Origin: Serpens sp035497915
Lineage (GTDB): Bacteria > Pseudomonadota > Gammaproteobacteria > Pseudomonadales > Pseudomonadaceae
Direction: 5' to 3'
Length of the DNA: 64,000 bases
NCBI RefSeq assembly: GCF_035497915.1
Contig: NZ_DATJCS010000041.1
Span: forward strand, 12,014 to 76,013
The notes beneath the pieces were generated by a model, which was not told where the DNA came from, ran no database searches, and saw nothing but the letters and a program-made list of their open reading frames with translations. The translations under genes and the position numbers were made by a program. Below are positions 35,321 to 42,660 of this stretch, piece after piece (within the stretch, counting starts at the first letter, position 1; every line of letters begins with the position of its first letter).

Positions 35321-35605
35321 ATGCCGCGTCACGCCTGGTCCCTGTACGCCTATCAGCTGATCGAGCCGGACGAGCAGCTCGACCTGTTCGCCTGTCGCGA
35401 GGTGCGCGTGCACCTGGTCGTCCGGCAACTGGAGCTGGCCGGCCAGGGTGACCGCACGCTCTGTGGCCATCTGCTGCCTGCCCGCCCTCACTTCCGTTCG
35501 GTCGAGCCGGAAGGGCTGAATGATCGACGCCTCTGTCCGCGTTGCCTGGCTACGCTCAAGGCCCATCGCCAGGGCCGGCGGCACGAGGCTACGCCGGTCT
35601 GGTAG
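35321..35605 (+). CDS. Hypothetical Cys-rich small protein
   Basis: A 94-residue soluble protein with Cys in LFACREV, LCGHLLP and LCPRCLATL. The C-terminal CPRC with an upstream Cys-x-His (CGH) could bind zinc. No known domain is recognised. TGGAG lies before the ATG, and it begins 55 bases after tesA, probably read from the same transcript. Such proteins follow tesA in several pseudomonads as I recall. Confidence 0.6.
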   Translation: MPRHAWSLYAYQLIEPDEQLDLFACREVRVHLVVRQLELAGQGDRTLCGHLLPARPHFRSVEPEGLNDRRLCPRCLATLKAHRQGRRHEATPVW

Positions 35606-35743
35606 CGGCAGCGCCCGCTGGTCCGGTTTTTCCCTGATTCCGTCGCTGCCGCTGAACGTTTGATCCGCCTCGCAGTCTGAATTCGTCGGCCCGATGGGCC
35701 GTCCACTGCTTCGTCTGTTCAGTCAGCCAAGGGTTCGTTTCGG

Positions 35744-36715
35744 ATGTTTGTCCCTCTTCTTGTTTCGCTGCGCCGTGCCGTCCTGCTCACCCTCGGCGCC
35801 ACGGGGATCGCCCAGGCGCTGGAATTGCCATTGCCGCCGGAGGGCGAGGATGTGGTCGGCCAGGTGCGCGTGATCGAGAGTCGCTACGAGGACACCTTCG
35901 CGGCCATCGCCGAGGCCAACGATCTGGGTTATCTGGAGCTGGTCGCGGCCAATCCGGGGGTGGATCCCTGGCTGCCTGGCGAAGGCACCGAGATCATCCT
36001 GCCGACGCGCTACATCCTGCCGCCGGGGCCGCGCTCAGGCGTCGTCATCAACCTTGCCGAATACCGCCTCTACTACTACCCGAAAGGGCGCAACGTCGTT
36101 TACACCTACCCGCTGGGCATCGGTCGCGAGGGCTGGTCGTCGCCCGTCACGGAAACCCGTATCACCGCCAAGACGCCGAACCCGGCCTGGTACCCGCCCA
36201 AATCGATCCGTGAGGAACATGCCGCCGAGGGCGATCCGCTGCCGGCCGTGGTTCCGCCGGGACCGGACAATCCCCTCGGGCCGCTGAAAATGAACCTGGC
36301 GCTGCCGGGCTACCTTATCCACGGTTCCAACAAGAAGTTTGGCATCGGCATGCGCGTCAGCCATGGCTGCTTCCGCATGCTCAACCACAACGTGCTGGAG
36401 CTGGCCGAGATGCTGCCGGTGGGCACGCCGGTGCGCATCATCAACCAGCCGTACAAGCTGGGCGTGGGCGGTGGGCACTATTTCCTGGAAGTGCATGCGC
36501 CGCTGGAGGATGACGGCAAGATGTCGGTGGTGGACAAGCACGCGGGCATCATCAATGCGCTGCTGGCGCGTGACGACCTCGGTTCCCAGCAGCTGGACTG
36601 GGAAATGTTGCGCGAAGTGGTGGCTGCCGAGGACGGCCTGCCGGTGGAAATCGCCCGGCGCGATTCGGCCGTGACGCAGCAGCCGGTAGAGGGGCTGGCC
36701 GATAACGGGCCCTGA
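35744..36715 (+). CDS. L,D-transpeptidase (YkuD family), Ldt
   Basis: A 323-residue periplasmic enzyme with a signal peptide (about 1-26), a LysM-like segment (about 37-90, TFAAIAEANDLGYLELVAANPGVDPWLP) and a YkuD catalytic domain. Its motif is HGSNKKFGIGMRVSHGCFRM, with nucleophile Cys209 and His207. These enzymes form 3-3 peptidoglycan crosslinks or attach Braun-type lipoproteins to peptidoglycan. It converges on oprI, whose product has the C-terminal Lys used for that attachment, so I infer it is the OprI-peptidoglycan ligase, analogous to ErfK/YbiS/YcfS of E. coli. Confidence 0.93.
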   Translation: MFVPLLVSLRRAVLLTLGATGIAQALELPLPPEGEDVVGQVRVIESRYEDTFAAIAEANDLGYLELVAANPGVDPWLPGEGTEIILPTRYILPPGPRSGVVINLAEYRLYYYPKGRNVVYTYPLGIGREGWSSPVTETRITAKTPNPAWYPPKSIREEHAAEGDPLPAVVPPGPDNPLGPLKMNLALPGYLIHGSNKKFGIGMRVSHGCFRMLNHNVLELAEMLPVGTPVRIINQPYKLGVGGGHYFLEVHAPLEDDGKMSVVDKHAGIINALLARDDLGSQQLDWEMLREVVAAEDGLPVEIARRDSAVTQQPVEGLADNGP

Positions 36716-36733
36716 CGTCGCGCGGGTCGGAAA

Positions 36734-36766
36734 CAAAAAAAAGCCGATCCGGATCCGGATCGGCTT
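36734..36766 (-). terminator. Terminator of oprI (also faces the Ldt gene)
   Basis: AAGCCGATCC and GGATCGGCTT form a 10-base stem around GGATCC. Plus-strand A8 before the stem gives a U-run for minus-strand transcripts. Confidence 0.85.
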
Positions 36767-36782
36767 CCCAAGGGTGTGTCCC

Positions 36783-37034
36783 TTACTTGCGGCTGGCGCG
36801 ATCCAGCATGCGCAGCGCCCGCTCGTTGGCTTCGTCGGCGGTCTGCTGAGCGCGCTGCGCGGCGGCGAGGGCTTCGTCGGCCTTGCGATAGGCTTCGTCC
36901 GCGCGGGCCTGGGCTCGGGCGGCGGAGTCTTCGCTGGCGGTCATGCGGGCCTCGGTATCGCTGCTGGTGCTGCTGCAACCAGCGGCCAGAACGGCGGCCA
37001 AGGCGATAGCAGAAAGTTTCAGAGTGTTGTTCAT
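36783..37034 (-). CDS. oprI: Major outer-membrane lipoprotein OprI (Lpp-like)
   Basis: An 83-residue lipoprotein with signal peptide and lipobox LAAGC (lipidated Cys20). A heptad-repeat coiled coil rich in Ala follows (ARAQARADEAYRKADEALAA), then a C-terminal Lys83 that can be joined to peptidoglycan. It tethers the outer membrane to the cell wall and is among the most abundant proteins in Pseudomonas. AAGGGGAA lies just before the ATG, and the promoter upstream is near-consensus. Confidence 0.97.
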   Translation of the reverse strand: MNNTLKLSAIALAAVLAAGCSSTSSDTEARMTASEDSAARAQARADEAYRKADEALAAAQRAQQTADEANERALRMLDRASRK

Positions 37035-37116
37035 TGGATTCCCCTTATGGTGGGCTTTACTGTATCGGCTATTTCCCGCGACCGGGAAACCAGCGGCCTA
37101 CACGCTGCCAATCACA

Positions 37117-37145
37117 TTTCTAGACACGGAACGGACAGCTTGCAA
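37117..37145 (-). promoter_or_regulatory. Sigma70-like promoter of oprI
   Basis: On the minus strand TTGCAA (37140-37145), an exact 17-base spacer and TAGAAA (37117-37122), about 83 bases before the oprI ATG. Confidence 0.65.
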
Positions 37146-37398
37146 ATTAAAGACAGTTTCCGTGGCACGACGTTTTATACCGTGCGCGGAGACTTGCGAT
37201 GAAGCCGCCATGTGATCCACTCCGGTGGCATAAAGTTCCGGGCGAGCCGGTCGGAATCGGGCTTCTTCCACGCACTAGGTGGAACGCTGGCTGCGGGTGT
37301 AGAGTGTTGGCCATTGCCGGGATGGCAAGCGATCCAGTGACGCGCCGGGCAGTCCGCAGGAAGGGTGGCCTGACGCTCGATGCCGTGCGGGAGAACAC
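37146..37398. other. Intergenic stretch between oprI and the GNAT gene
   Basis: With the oprI promoter this gene-free gap totals about 364 bases. I see no convincing coding frame: a 67-codon plus-strand frame at 37199-37402 has no family-like features and overlaps the GNAT start. It must contain the GNAT promoter, but I find no strong -35/-10 pair. Confidence 0.5.
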
Positions 37399-37671
37399 AT
37401 GAAAGAGGCTTCCATCCACCACGATCTGGCGGGTCATCAGTTCGAAATGACCGTGGATGGCCACCGCGCCTATCTGGCCTACATGGATCTGGGTCAGCAG
37501 ACCTGGGATATCTATCGCACCTTCGTGCCCAACGACCTGCGCGGCAAGGGCGTTGCGGCGGCGCTCACCGAACATGCGCTGCAATATGCGGAACGCATGG
37601 GCTATTCGGTGATTCCGTCCTGCTCCTATGTGGAGCGCTACATGGAGCGGCGACAGCGTCAGGCGAAATGA
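37399..37671 (+). CDS. Small GNAT-like N-acetyltransferase (YjdJ type)
   Basis: A 90-residue protein of the YjdJ/Gtn10-like mini-GNAT group, with IYRTFVPNDLRGKGVAAALTEHAL containing the acetyl-CoA-binding R/G-x-x-G segment (LRGKGVAA). It starts at once with a strand that matches the family. Such short GNATs lack a standard N-terminal arm, and their substrates are unknown. A bidirectional terminator separates it from the DAHP synthase. Confidence 0.88.
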   Translation: MKEASIHHDLAGHQFEMTVDGHRAYLAYMDLGQQTWDIYRTFVPNDLRGKGVAAALTEHALQYAERMGYSVIPSCSYVERYMERRQRQAK

Positions 37672-37672
37672 A

Positions 37673-37700
37673 GAAAGCCGGGCAGAGCCCGGCTTTCTTT
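37673..37700. terminator. Bidirectional terminator between GNAT and DAHP synthase genes
   Basis: AAAGCCGGGC and GCCCGGCTTT form a 10-base stem with a short AGA loop, followed by CTTTTG and preceded by GAAGAAAG on the other strand. Confidence 0.8.
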
Positions 37701-37712
37701 TGTGGCGAGCTC

Positions 37713-38786
37713 TCAGCGCTGGCGCTTGGGCAGCACATCCTTGAGCTTGTCGCGCATGGCCAGCACGGCCTTCTCGGTGGTGTCCCAGTCGATGCAGGCA
37801 TCGGTGATGGACACGCCGTACTTGAGCTGGCACAGATCCTTGGGAATGCTCTGGCTGCCCCAGCCCAGGTGACTTTCCACCATCAGGCCGATGATCGAGT
37901 TGTTGCCCTCGACGATCTGGTTGGCCACGTTCTCCATCACCAGCGGTTGCAACGCCGGATCCTTGTTGGAGTTGGCGTGGCTGCAGTCGACCATGATGTT
38001 CGGCTGGATGCCGCCCTTGCTCAGCTCCTGCTCGCACAGGGCTACGCTGACCGAGTCGTAGTTGGGCTTGCCGTTGCCGCCGCGCAGCACCACGTGGGCA
38101 TAGGGGTTGCCCTTGGTGGTGACGATGGAGACCGCGCCCTGCTGGTTGATGCCCAGGAAGCGGTGCGGACGGGAAACCGACTGCAGGGCATTGATGGCTA
38201 CGGCCAGGCCGCCATCGGTGCCGTTCTTGAAGCCGACCGCCGAGGACAGGCCGGAAGCCATTTCCCGGTGGGTCTGGGACTCGGTGGTGCGCGCGCCGAT
38301 TGCGGACCAGCTGATCAGGTCCTGCAGGTACTGGGGCGAAATCGGGTCCAGCGCCTCGGTGGCGGTCGGCAGGCCCATCTCGGCCAGGTCCAGCAGCAGG
38401 CGGCGACCGATGTTCAGGCCGTCCTGGATCTTGAAGGAATCGTCCAGGTAGGGGTCGTTGATCAGACCCTTCCAGCCCACGGTGGTACGCGGCTTCTCGA
38501 AGTACACGCGCATCACCAGGAACAGGGTGTCGGAAACTTCGTCGGCCAGTTTCTTCAGGCGCTCGGCGTACTCGAGGGCGGCCTTGAGATCGTGAATCGA
38601 GCAGGGGCCGATCACCAGGAACAGGCGATGGTCCTTGCCGTCGAGGATGTCGCGCACCACCTGGCGGCCGTGGCTGACGGTCTGCAGGGCGGTCTCACTG
38701 AGCGGCATCTCGCGTTTGAGCTGCTCGGGAGTGATCAGGGCTTCGTTGGAAGCCACGTTCAGGTCGTTGATCGGTAAATCAGCCAT
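37713..38786 (-). CDS. 3-deoxy-7-phosphoheptulonate (DAHP) synthase, class I
   Basis: A 357-residue class I (AroF/G/H-type) DAHP synthase that joins phosphoenolpyruvate and erythrose 4-phosphate in the first step of aromatic amino-acid biosynthesis. Visible family blocks are LFLVIGPCSIHD near 55-66, RVYFEKPRTTVGWKG, LPTATEALDPISPQY, GARTTESQTHREMASGLS and DCSHANSNKDP. Which aromatic amino acid inhibits it cannot be read safely, so aroF, aroG and aroH are left open. The chosen ATG at 38786 begins the conserved N-terminus; the longer frame upstream is Pro/Ala-rich and not protein-like. Confidence 0.96.
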   Translation of the reverse strand: MADLPINDLNVASNEALITPEQLKREMPLSETALQTVSHGRQVVRDILDGKDHRLFLVIGPCSIHDLKAALEYAERLKKLADEVSDTLFLVMRVYFEKPRTTVGWKGLINDPYLDDSFKIQDGLNIGRRLLLDLAEMGLPTATEALDPISPQYLQDLISWSAIGARTTESQTHREMASGLSSAVGFKNGTDGGLAVAINALQSVSRPHRFLGINQQGAVSIVTTKGNPYAHVVLRGGNGKPNYDSVSVALCEQELSKGGIQPNIMVDCSHANSNKDPALQPLVMENVANQIVEGNNSIIGLMVESHLGWGSQSIPKDLCQLKYGVSITDACIDWDTTEKAVLAMRDKLKDVLPKRQR

Positions 38787-38961
38787 CGAGGTACTCGTAT
38801 TCACGGAGCCGGCCGCCTGGCATCCCCTTGCGGCGGGCACAGCTGGATGCGCGGAGGCGGGGAGGGCGAACCATAACGCGACAGCCCTCGGCTCGACAAT
38901 GGGACAGGGCGGCGGCCAGACGGATTTAGGCCGCATGACTATTGCTGAATGACTTTTATCG

Positions 38962-38991
38962 TTGCTCGTATACTCGCCATATGGTTATAAG
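38962..38991 (+). promoter_or_regulatory. Promoter region of cysB
   Basis: TTGCTC at 38962-38967 and TATAAG at 38986-38991 (18-base spacer); an overlapping TATACT at 38969-38974 could be a second -10. The GGTTATAAG element (38983-38991) is also found upstream of cysH. Confidence 0.5.
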
Positions 38992-39024
38992 CAAGGCGGC
39001 GACCGAGTCGAAAGAGGATCTGAC

Positions 39025-39996
39025 ATGAAGCTTCAGCAACTGCGCTACATCTGGGAAGTGGCGCATCACGATTTGAACGTCTCGGCGACGGCTCAGAGCC
39101 TCTATACCTCCCAGCCGGGCATCAGCAAGCAGATTCGCCTGCTGGAGGACGAGCTGGGTGTCGAGGTCTTCGCCCGCAGCGGCAAGCACCTCACGCGCGT
39201 CACCCCGGCGGGGGAATACATCATCCAGACCGCCGGCGAGATCCTGCGCAAGGTCGAAAGCATCAAGCAGATTGCCCAGGAATTCTCCAACGAGAAGAAA
39301 GGCAACCTGTCCATCGCCACTACCCACACCCAGGCGCGCTACGCGTTGCCGCCGGTCATCGACCGCTTCATCAAGCGCTACCCGGACGTGACGCTGCACA
39401 TGCATCAGGGCTCGCCCACGCAGATTGCCGAGATGGCCGCCGACGGCACGGTGGATTTCGCCATCGCCACCGAAGGCCTGGAGATGTACGGCGATCTGGT
39501 CATGATGCCTTGCTACCGCTGGAACCGCTGCGTGATCGTGCCCAAGGGACATCCCTTGACCGCGCTACCCAAGCTGACGCTGGAGGCGCTGGCCGAGCAC
39601 CCGATCGTCACCTATGTGTTTGGCTTCACCGGCCGCTCCAAGCTGGACGAGGCCTTCAATCGGCGCGGCCTGTCGCCGAAGGTGGTGTTCACCGCCGCCG
39701 ATGCCGACGTGATCAAGACCTATGTGCGCCTCGGGCTGGGCGTGGGCATCGTGGCGCACATGGCGGTGGACGAGCACGATGACGACCTGGTGACCCTGGA
39801 TGCCAGCGAGCTGTTCGAGTCCAGCGTGACCAAGATCGGTTTCCGCCGCGGCACCTTCCTGCGTGGCTTCATGAGCGACTTCATCGAGTCCTTCGCGCCG
39901 CACCTGACCCGCGACATGCAGGCCAAGGCGGTGCAATGCCGCAACAAGCTGGAGCTGGACGAGCTGTTCGCGGACGTCAAACTGCCGGTCTACTGA
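39025..39996 (+). CDS. cysB: LysR-type regulator CysB
   Basis: CysB activates sulfate assimilation genes and responds to N-acetylserine. The 323-residue chain has the N-terminal winged HTH (MKLQQLRYIWEVAHHDLNVSATAQSLYTSQPGISKQI region, about 1-60) and a LysR effector domain with TTHTQARYALP (about 100-110), the sulfate/acetylserine pocket found in CysB. AAAGAGGATC precedes the ATG at 39025. Convergent with cysH and separated from it by one shared terminator. Confidence 0.96.
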   Translation: MKLQQLRYIWEVAHHDLNVSATAQSLYTSQPGISKQIRLLEDELGVEVFARSGKHLTRVTPAGEYIIQTAGEILRKVESIKQIAQEFSNEKKGNLSIATTHTQARYALPPVIDRFIKRYPDVTLHMHQGSPTQIAEMAADGTVDFAIATEGLEMYGDLVMMPCYRWNRCVIVPKGHPLTALPKLTLEALAEHPIVTYVFGFTGRSKLDEAFNRRGLSPKVVFTAADADVIKTYVRLGLGVGIVAHMAVDEHDDDLVTLDASELFESSVTKIGFRRGTFLRGFMSDFIESFAPHLTRDMQAKAVQCRNKLELDELFADVKLPVY

Positions 39997-40008
39997 TGTC
40001 CAGCATCT

Positions 40009-40037
40009 AAAAAAACAGCCGGCTTTGCCGGCTGTTT
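40009..40037. terminator. Bidirectional terminator between cysB and cysH
   Basis: AACAGCCGGC and GCCGGCTGTT pair perfectly around TTT, with A-run and T-run on the two sides. Confidence 0.88.
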
Positions 40038-40047
40038 TTTCTGGGTT

Positions 40048-40782
40048 TCAACCCTTGTGAATCAGGTTGCCGGCGTGCAGGCCGCATTCCTTGTGGGTGG
40101 CCTCTTCCCACCACCAGCGGCCTTCGCGCTCGTGCTGGTTGGGCAGCACCGGGCGGGTACAGGGTTCGCAGCCAATGCTGATGAAGCCGCGCTCGTGCAG
40201 CGGGTTGTAGGGCAGCTCCAGCATGCGGATGTAGCCCCAGACCTCGGCGCTGGTCATCTGCGCCAGCGGGTTGAACTTGCAGAGGGTGTTGTCCGCGGTG
40301 GAGAAGGTGGCATCGATCTCCAGCACCGCCACCTGGCTGCGCGTGCCGGGGCTCTGGTCGCGGCGCTGGCCGGTGGCCCAGGCGCGCACGCCGGCCAGCT
40401 TGCGGCGCAGCGGCTCGATCTTGCGAATGCCGCAGCATTCGCCGTGGCCGTCCTTGTAGAAGCTGAACAGGCCCTTCTCGCGCACCAAAGCTTCCAGCCG
40501 GGCGTGGTCCGGGCTGAGAACCTCGATGGGCAGTGAATAGTGCTCGCGCACCTGTTCGATGAAGCGGTAGGTCTCCGGATGCAGGCGCCCGGTGTCCAGG
40601 CTGAACACCCTGACGTTCCGGTTCAGCTTCCAGGCCATGTCCACCAGCACCACATCCTCCGCGCCGCTGAAGGAAAGCCACAGGTCGTCGCCGAAGTGCT
40701 CGAAGGCGAGCTTGAGGATGTCCTGGGGCGTTTTCTCGGCGTAGCGGGTTGCCAGTTCGGCAATGTGGCTGGGCTCGATCAT
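40048..40782 (-). CDS. cysH: Assimilatory adenylyl-sulfate (APS) reductase
   Basis: A 244-residue reductase. Cys116-Cys117 and Cys205-x-x-Cys208 are the four [4Fe-4S] ligands that mark the APS-using type rather than PAPS reductase, and Cys233 in the C-terminal KECGLH is the catalytic cysteine. It converts adenylyl sulfate to sulfite with thioredoxin. I chose the ATG at 40782; a TTG seven codons upstream is less likely. Activation by CysB is expected from context. Confidence 0.96.
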   Translation of the reverse strand: MIEPSHIAELATRYAEKTPQDILKLAFEHFGDDLWLSFSGAEDVVLVDMAWKLNRNVRVFSLDTGRLHPETYRFIEQVREHYSLPIEVLSPDHARLEALVREKGLFSFYKDGHGECCGIRKIEPLRRKLAGVRAWATGQRRDQSPGTRSQVAVLEIDATFSTADNTLCKFNPLAQMTSAEVWGYIRMLELPYNPLHERGFISIGCEPCTRPVLPNQHEREGRWWWEEATHKECGLHAGNLIHKG

Positions 40783-40845
40783 GTGTTTCTCGGAGGGTTG
40801 CAACCTGGGGCCGCGATGGTAGCACCGGGCGCGCTATGCAATTAA

Positions 40846-40884
40846 ATAACCAAAATGCCCCGTACCCGCCTTGCCGGTTATAAG
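40846..40884 (-). promoter_or_regulatory. Candidate CysB-binding region upstream of cysH
   Basis: ATAACC (40846-40851) and GGTTAT (40876-40881) face each other 24 bases apart. The second lies within the 9-mer GGTTATAAG that also occurs before cysB at 38983-38991. AT-rich, about 65-100 bases upstream of cysH. Confidence 0.35.
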
Positions 40885-40955
40885 AGTCCAATTGCGCCGT
40901 CTGTGCCGACCGGCTAGAGTGCGGCCCTTTCTCACCTCACCCTAGGAGTGTTCTC

Positions 40956-41573
40956 GTGGAGATCGCTTGTCTCGACCTGGAAGGCGTCTTGGTCCCGGAA
41001 ATCTGGATCGCGTTTGCGGAAAAAACCGGCATCGAGGCGCTGAAGGCGACCACCCGGGACATTCCCGACTACGACGTGCTGATGAAGCAGCGTCTGCGCA
41101 TTCTTGATGAGCACGGCCTGAAGCTGCGCGACATCCAGGAAGTGATCGCCACGCTCAAGCCGCTGGAAGGCGCCGTGGAATTCGTCGACTGGCTGCGCGA
41201 GCGCTTCCAGGTCGTCATCCTCTCCGACACCTTCTACGAGTTCTCCCAGCCGCTGATGCGCCAGCTGGGTTTCCCGACCCTGCTGTGCCACAAGCTGGTG
41301 GTCGACGAGACCGACCGCGTGGTGGGCTACCAGCTGCGCCAGAAGGACCCCAAGCGTCAGTCCGTCATTGCGCTGAAGAGCCTGTACTACCGTGTGATCG
41401 CTGCCGGCGACTCCTACAACGACACCACCATGCTGTCCGAGGCGCATGCCGGCATCCTGTTCCACGCGCCGGACAACGTCATCCGCGAGTTCCCGCAGTT
41501 CCCGGCGGTGCACACTTACGGGGACCTGAAGCAGGAGTTCCTCAAGGCGTCGAATCGGGCGCTGAGCCTGTAA
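40956..41573 (+). CDS. thrH: Phosphoserine phosphatase / homoserine phosphotransferase ThrH
   Basis: A 205-residue HAD phosphatase with nucleophile Asp7 and Glu9 (CLDLEGVLVPE), Ser in VVILSDTFYEF, and AAGDSYNDTTML for the metal-binding third motif. ThrH of P. aeruginosa transfers phosphate from phosphoserine to homoserine. A GTG start at 40956 follows CTAGGAG. cysH lies divergently upstream, and the pabB gene that normally follows is displaced by the SMC operon. Confidence 0.94.
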   Translation: MEIACLDLEGVLVPEIWIAFAEKTGIEALKATTRDIPDYDVLMKQRLRILDEHGLKLRDIQEVIATLKPLEGAVEFVDWLRERFQVVILSDTFYEFSQPLMRQLGFPTLLCHKLVVDETDRVVGYQLRQKDPKRQSVIALKSLYYRVIAAGDSYNDTTMLSEAHAGILFHAPDNVIREFPQFPAVHTYGDLKQEFLKASNRALSL

Positions 41574-41579
41574 GACCAG

Positions 41580-41606
41580 AAGGCGGCCCAAATGGCCGCC
41601 TTTTTT
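41580..41606 (+). terminator. Rho-independent terminator of thrH
   Basis: AAGGCGGCC and GGCCGCCTT stem, loop CAAAT, followed by TTTTTG. Confidence 0.88.
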
Positions 41607-41631
41607 GTGTGTCCCGGCCATCCCGTCCACC

Positions 41632-41723
41632 TGTGGGGCCGGCTTTATGCCGGCCAGCGGCGGTGGGCCCGAAGCCGTGGTGGGGAATCTGGCTCCGTCG
41701 GCCGGGATAAACCCGGCCCCACA
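41632..41723. repeat. REP-like inverted repeat, family 1, copy B
   Basis: TGTGGGGCCGGCTTTATGCC at the left and GGGATAAACCCGGCCCCACA at the right are inverted relatives of the 696-786 copy. It lies between thrH and the SMC operon. Downstream, a degenerate GTAGGATGGACAACG (about 41736) resembles the family 2 repeat near 3416. Confidence 0.72.
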
Positions 41724-41832
41724 GAAACCCAGGACGTAGGATGGACAACGCCGTTCTTGTTCACCGTTGCGGCATCTCGCCGGACCACGAATCGAGATTC
41801 CACCCCGGCGGCCAAAAAAAACGTTGACCGCC

Positions 41833-42660
41833 CTACCGGGCAATGCAGCGCAGCGGCGCGCCCAGCGCCAGGATATGCTGCTGCTTGACGCTGACCCCGC
41901 CCTGTTTCATCTCCGCCCACACCGTTTGCCAACCGCCCAGCGCGCTGTTGTCCAGATGCCTGGCCTGCAGATGTTGCCGGTGGAAATGCTCGCGACTGCC
42001 CTTGGCCAGCAACTCGGGCGTGAGCTGCGGGACCAGCAGCTGGCCGGCTTGCGGCAGCGTCGCGGCGATCACCAGGCCCGCCGGGTCGTAGTCCGCAAAG
42101 ACGACAACCGGAACCGCGGCAGGTAGGCGTTGCAGCAACTGCCGCGTGCCGCGCGTGGCGGCGCCATGCCCGCGATACAGCACCAGTGCTTCGCGCAGGC
42201 TGGCGGGGAGGGCGAAGCGGTGAATCTGGTCGAAACAGTCGAGGTTCTCGACCACCAGCACGCGGCCGATGGCCGCCAGGTCCAGCTGATCCAGCGCAAC
42301 GCGCAACGCGCAGCCGGCGGGCAGGACGGGCAGCACCCCGGGCAGAACGCCCTTGGCCAGCACGAAACCGTCATCCGGCCGCTGCGGGGCGAGCTTTTCG
42401 TCGATGGCCCGGGACGCCGCCTGGATGCGGTCCTCGGCCGGCAGCGGCTCGATCAGATCCCAGCCGAAATAGCGTTCGGCTTCCTTGCGCAGCAGATCGC
42501 GCTCACGCGGGGTGAACGTCAGCCGGCGACGCTCCACCCGGCCCAGTTCGAACGCCCGGTGGATGTCCTGCCAGGTCGCGTTGTAGGCCACCTCCAGCAG
42601 GTGGTTGCGCAGCAGGTGATGCAGCGCCCGGGCGTGACTTTTCCCTAGGCTGACAGGCAC
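41833..42660 (-). CDS. MksG/JetD-like Toprim nuclease subunit of the Wadjet-type system (short)
   Basis: A 275-residue protein with Toprim-like motifs: Glu138 in LVVENLDCF and Asp190-x-Asp192 in VFADYDPAGL, separated by a YRGHGAATRG loop. These are the motifs that make JetD/MksG the plasmid-cleaving subunit. The usual N-terminal region (DUF3322-like) of full-length JetD (about 390 residues) is missing; the visible N-terminus starts SLGKSHARALHHLLRNHLLEV. I chose the GTG at 42660, 16 bases inside mksF; the longer frame to 43455 is mksF read in another frame. Last gene of the operon. Confidence 0.78.
   Translation of the reverse strand: MPVSLGKSHARALHHLLRNHLLEVAYNATWQDIHRAFELGRVERRRLTFTPRERDLLRKEAERYFGWDLIEPLPAEDRIQAASRAIDEKLAPQRPDDGFVLAKGVLPGVLPVLPAGCALRVALDQLDLAAIGRVLVVENLDCFDQIHRFALPASLREALVLYRGHGAATRGTRQLLQRLPAAVPVVVFADYDPAGLVIAATLPQAGQLLVPQLTPELLAKGSREHFHRQHLQARHLDNSALGGWQTVWAEMKQGGVSVKQQHILALGAPLRCIAR

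Noticed and set aside
37199..37402. 67-codon plus-strand frame before the GNAT gene
   Set aside because: No family-like features and it overlaps the GNAT start; composition fits non-coding DNA.
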